This document shows positions 5,831 through 6,443 of a stretch of DNA of 6,443 nt, piece after piece. Position 1 is the stretch's first letter. Every line of letters begins with the position of its first letter. The stretch comes from Brevundimonas sp. (GTDB taxonomy: Bacteria; Pseudomonadota; Alphaproteobacteria; Caulobacterales; Caulobacteraceae). The stretch spans positions 1 to 6,443 of the forward strand of contig JAAXIW010000206.1 of assembly GCA_012270135.1 (NCBI GenBank), written 5' to 3'. Under the pieces are notes generated by a model that saw nothing but the letters and a program-made list of their open reading frames with translations, did not search any database and had not been told where the DNA came from. Both the position numbers and the translations under genes were made by a program.

Positions 5831-5902
5831 GATCAGCAGAGACGTGAGGGCGGGGCGTGACTGCGGCTGCCATTCTCGTCTGCTGCCTGATTCCTGCTGC
5901 CT
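5821..5902. repeat. Imperfect inverted repeat (about 24-bp stem) between capsid and connector genes
   Basis: The arm 5821-5844 (AGGCAGCAGG, then GATCAGCAGAGACG) is complementary to 5877-5902 with one G-U pair and two single-base bulges in the right arm, around a loop of about 32 bases. As RNA it would make a long stable stem just after the capsid stop codon. There is no T-run, so a simple terminator is unlikely; a REP-like element, an RNA-stabilising 3' end of the capsid message, or a partial attenuator limiting downstream genes are possible. Its position would suit a shift in stoichiometry between the abundant capsid protein and the few connector copies. Confidence 0.6.
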
Positions 5903-5928
5903 CCTCTTCCAGACAATCGAGGTTTCCC

Positions 5929-6195
5929 ATGACCGCACCGGTGTCCCTCGCCGAGGCGAAGCTGTTCCTGCGCGTCGAGCACGATGCCGAGGATGCGTTG
6001 ATCCAGACCCTGATCGATGCGGCCCGAACGAGGGTCGAGGGCGACGCCGGGTTGAGCCTGGACATGACTTCGCCAGCGCCTTTGCGGTTGGCGGTTTTGA
6101 TGCTGGTGCTGCGCGCCTTCGAGCGGCGCGAACGTGAGATGAGCCTTCAGCCGGTCGAGGCGTGGATCGCTCCCTATCGCGGGGTGCGGCTGTGA
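5929..6195 (+). CDS. gp6-like head-tail connector protein (RcGTA gp6 position)
   Basis: A short protein of 88 residues resembling the phage gp6-like head-tail connector family. The diagnostic segment is near the start: SLAEAKLFLRVEHDAEDALIQ (5-25), then a helix ending ARTRVEGDAG, and a second helical part LRLAVLMLVLRAFERRE. Members form a ring below the portal and join the head to the tail. The ATG at 5929 is chosen because GAGG (5919-5922) lies six bases before it and because the family motif starts right after; an in-frame GTG at 5857 would add 24 residues encoded by the inverted repeat. At 88 residues it is shorter than RcGTA gp6 as I recall it (nearly 200), but agrees with the short phage family. 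Its stop overlaps the next start by four bases (GTGA). Confidence 0.87.
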   Translation: MTAPVSLAEAKLFLRVEHDAEDALIQTLIDAARTRVEGDAGLSLDMTSPAPLRLAVLMLVLRAFERREREMSLQPVEAWIAPYRGVRL

Positions 6196-6443
6196 GGGTG
6201 CTGGCCGAACTGTTGGACGGTCTTGAGAGCCACACGCCTTACGGCGGCCGGGCAGTGAGCTGGGAGCCGGTGGGGTCGGCCTGGCTGAAGCCTGGACCGC
6301 GACGACGGCGGGAGAAGAGCGAGCCGGGCGGCGCACGAGTCATCGAAGTGATGACGGCCGAAGCGCGGGCCGACAGCCGATTGACGTCGGCTCGGGTGCT
6401 GCGGTTCGGCGGCGACGACTGGCGCATCCGCACCGTCGAGACC
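6192..6443 (+). CDS. Head-tail adaptor / head closure protein, cut by the window end (RcGTA gp7 position)
   Basis: The frame opens with GTG at 6192 overlapping the connector stop (GTGA) and stays open for 84 codons to the window end. The visible protein includes VSWEPVGSAWLKPGPRRRREKSE (about 22-44) and a C-terminal WRIRTVE, which fits the small beta-barrel head-closure/adaptor proteins found after gp6-type connectors; these are usually about 105-115 residues, so roughly 25 residues are missing. The call depends partly on position, and the TRP-rich, basic middle with a following RADSRLTSARVLRFGGDDW is in line with that family. The valine codon GTG start is supported by the coupling overlap rather than by its own strong ribosome binding site. 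Confidence 0.8.
   Translation, partial: MRVLAELLDGLESHTPYGGRAVSWEPVGSAWLKPGPRRRREKSEPGGARVIEVMTAEARADSRLTSARVLRFGGDDWRIRTVET

Noticed and set aside
5903..5922. Masking of the connector ribosome binding site by CCTC (5903-5906) pairing with GAGG (5919-5922)
   Set aside because: Only four base pairs, with no extension; too weak to support.
5857..5928. An N-terminal extension of the connector from a GTG, giving a signal-peptide-like stretch
   Set aside because: The extension is encoded by the loop and right arm of the inverted repeat, and a better ribosome binding site precedes the ATG at 5929.
4473..6065. A stop-free frame of 530 codons on the minus strand opposite the capsid gene
   Set aside because: Its protein is rich in R, H, G and Q with no recognisable domain, and the + strand codes for a clear capsid protein. 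Long antisense frames are expected in GC-rich coding DNA.
1..6443. CRISPR array, tRNA or rRNA genes, insertion sequence, integrase or attachment site
   Set aside because: No regularly spaced repeats, no cloverleaf or rRNA-like sequence recognised, and no transposase or integrase protein in any frame.

Overview
The window is high-GC DNA with short intergenic gaps and codons ending mostly in G or C. Protein similarity recognised from memory points to an alphaproteobacterium of the Caulobacterales type (Brevundimonas- or Caulobacter-like); no search was run. Two ordinary chromosomal genes sit on the left, and the head-assembly part of a gene transfer agent (GTA)- or HK97-type phage cluster fills the rest.

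Positions 1-1529: the 5' part of an ABC-F ATPase gene runs leftward out of the window. Diverging from it is a complete YcgN/UPF0260 cysteine-cluster protein gene. Positions 1530-1771 hold a leader that is AT-rich at its centre and has RNA hairpin potential next to the portal ribosome binding site. From 1772 the order is portal, small membrane/coiled-coil protein, prohead protease, major capsid protein, gp6-like head-tail connector and head-tail adaptor (cut by the window end). This matches genes 3, 3.5, 4, 5, 6 and 7 of the Rhodobacter capsulatus GTA (RcGTA). Portal, 3.5 and protease are translationally coupled by 1-4 nt overlaps, as are connector and adaptor.

Two things break the standard plan. 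A gene on the opposite strand (3648-4439), coding for a protein with two C-terminal membrane helices, lies between protease and capsid genes, so the head genes are split into two blocks. Also, no terminase gene lies upstream of the portal, where it would be expected. Capsid and connector genes are separated by a heptamer-based inverted repeat that could form a stem of about 24 base pairs.

The head genes would work together as follows: the portal starts assembly, capsid protein with an N-terminal delta (scaffold) domain builds the prohead, the U35-type protease removes the delta domain, and connector and adaptor close the head for tail joining. Packaging and tail genes are not seen. Other points worth checking are a run of apparent T-to-G differences (+ strand) that destroys the DEPTNHLD motif of the ABC-F protein, and possible mutually exclusive hairpins in front of both the portal and the capsid gene.
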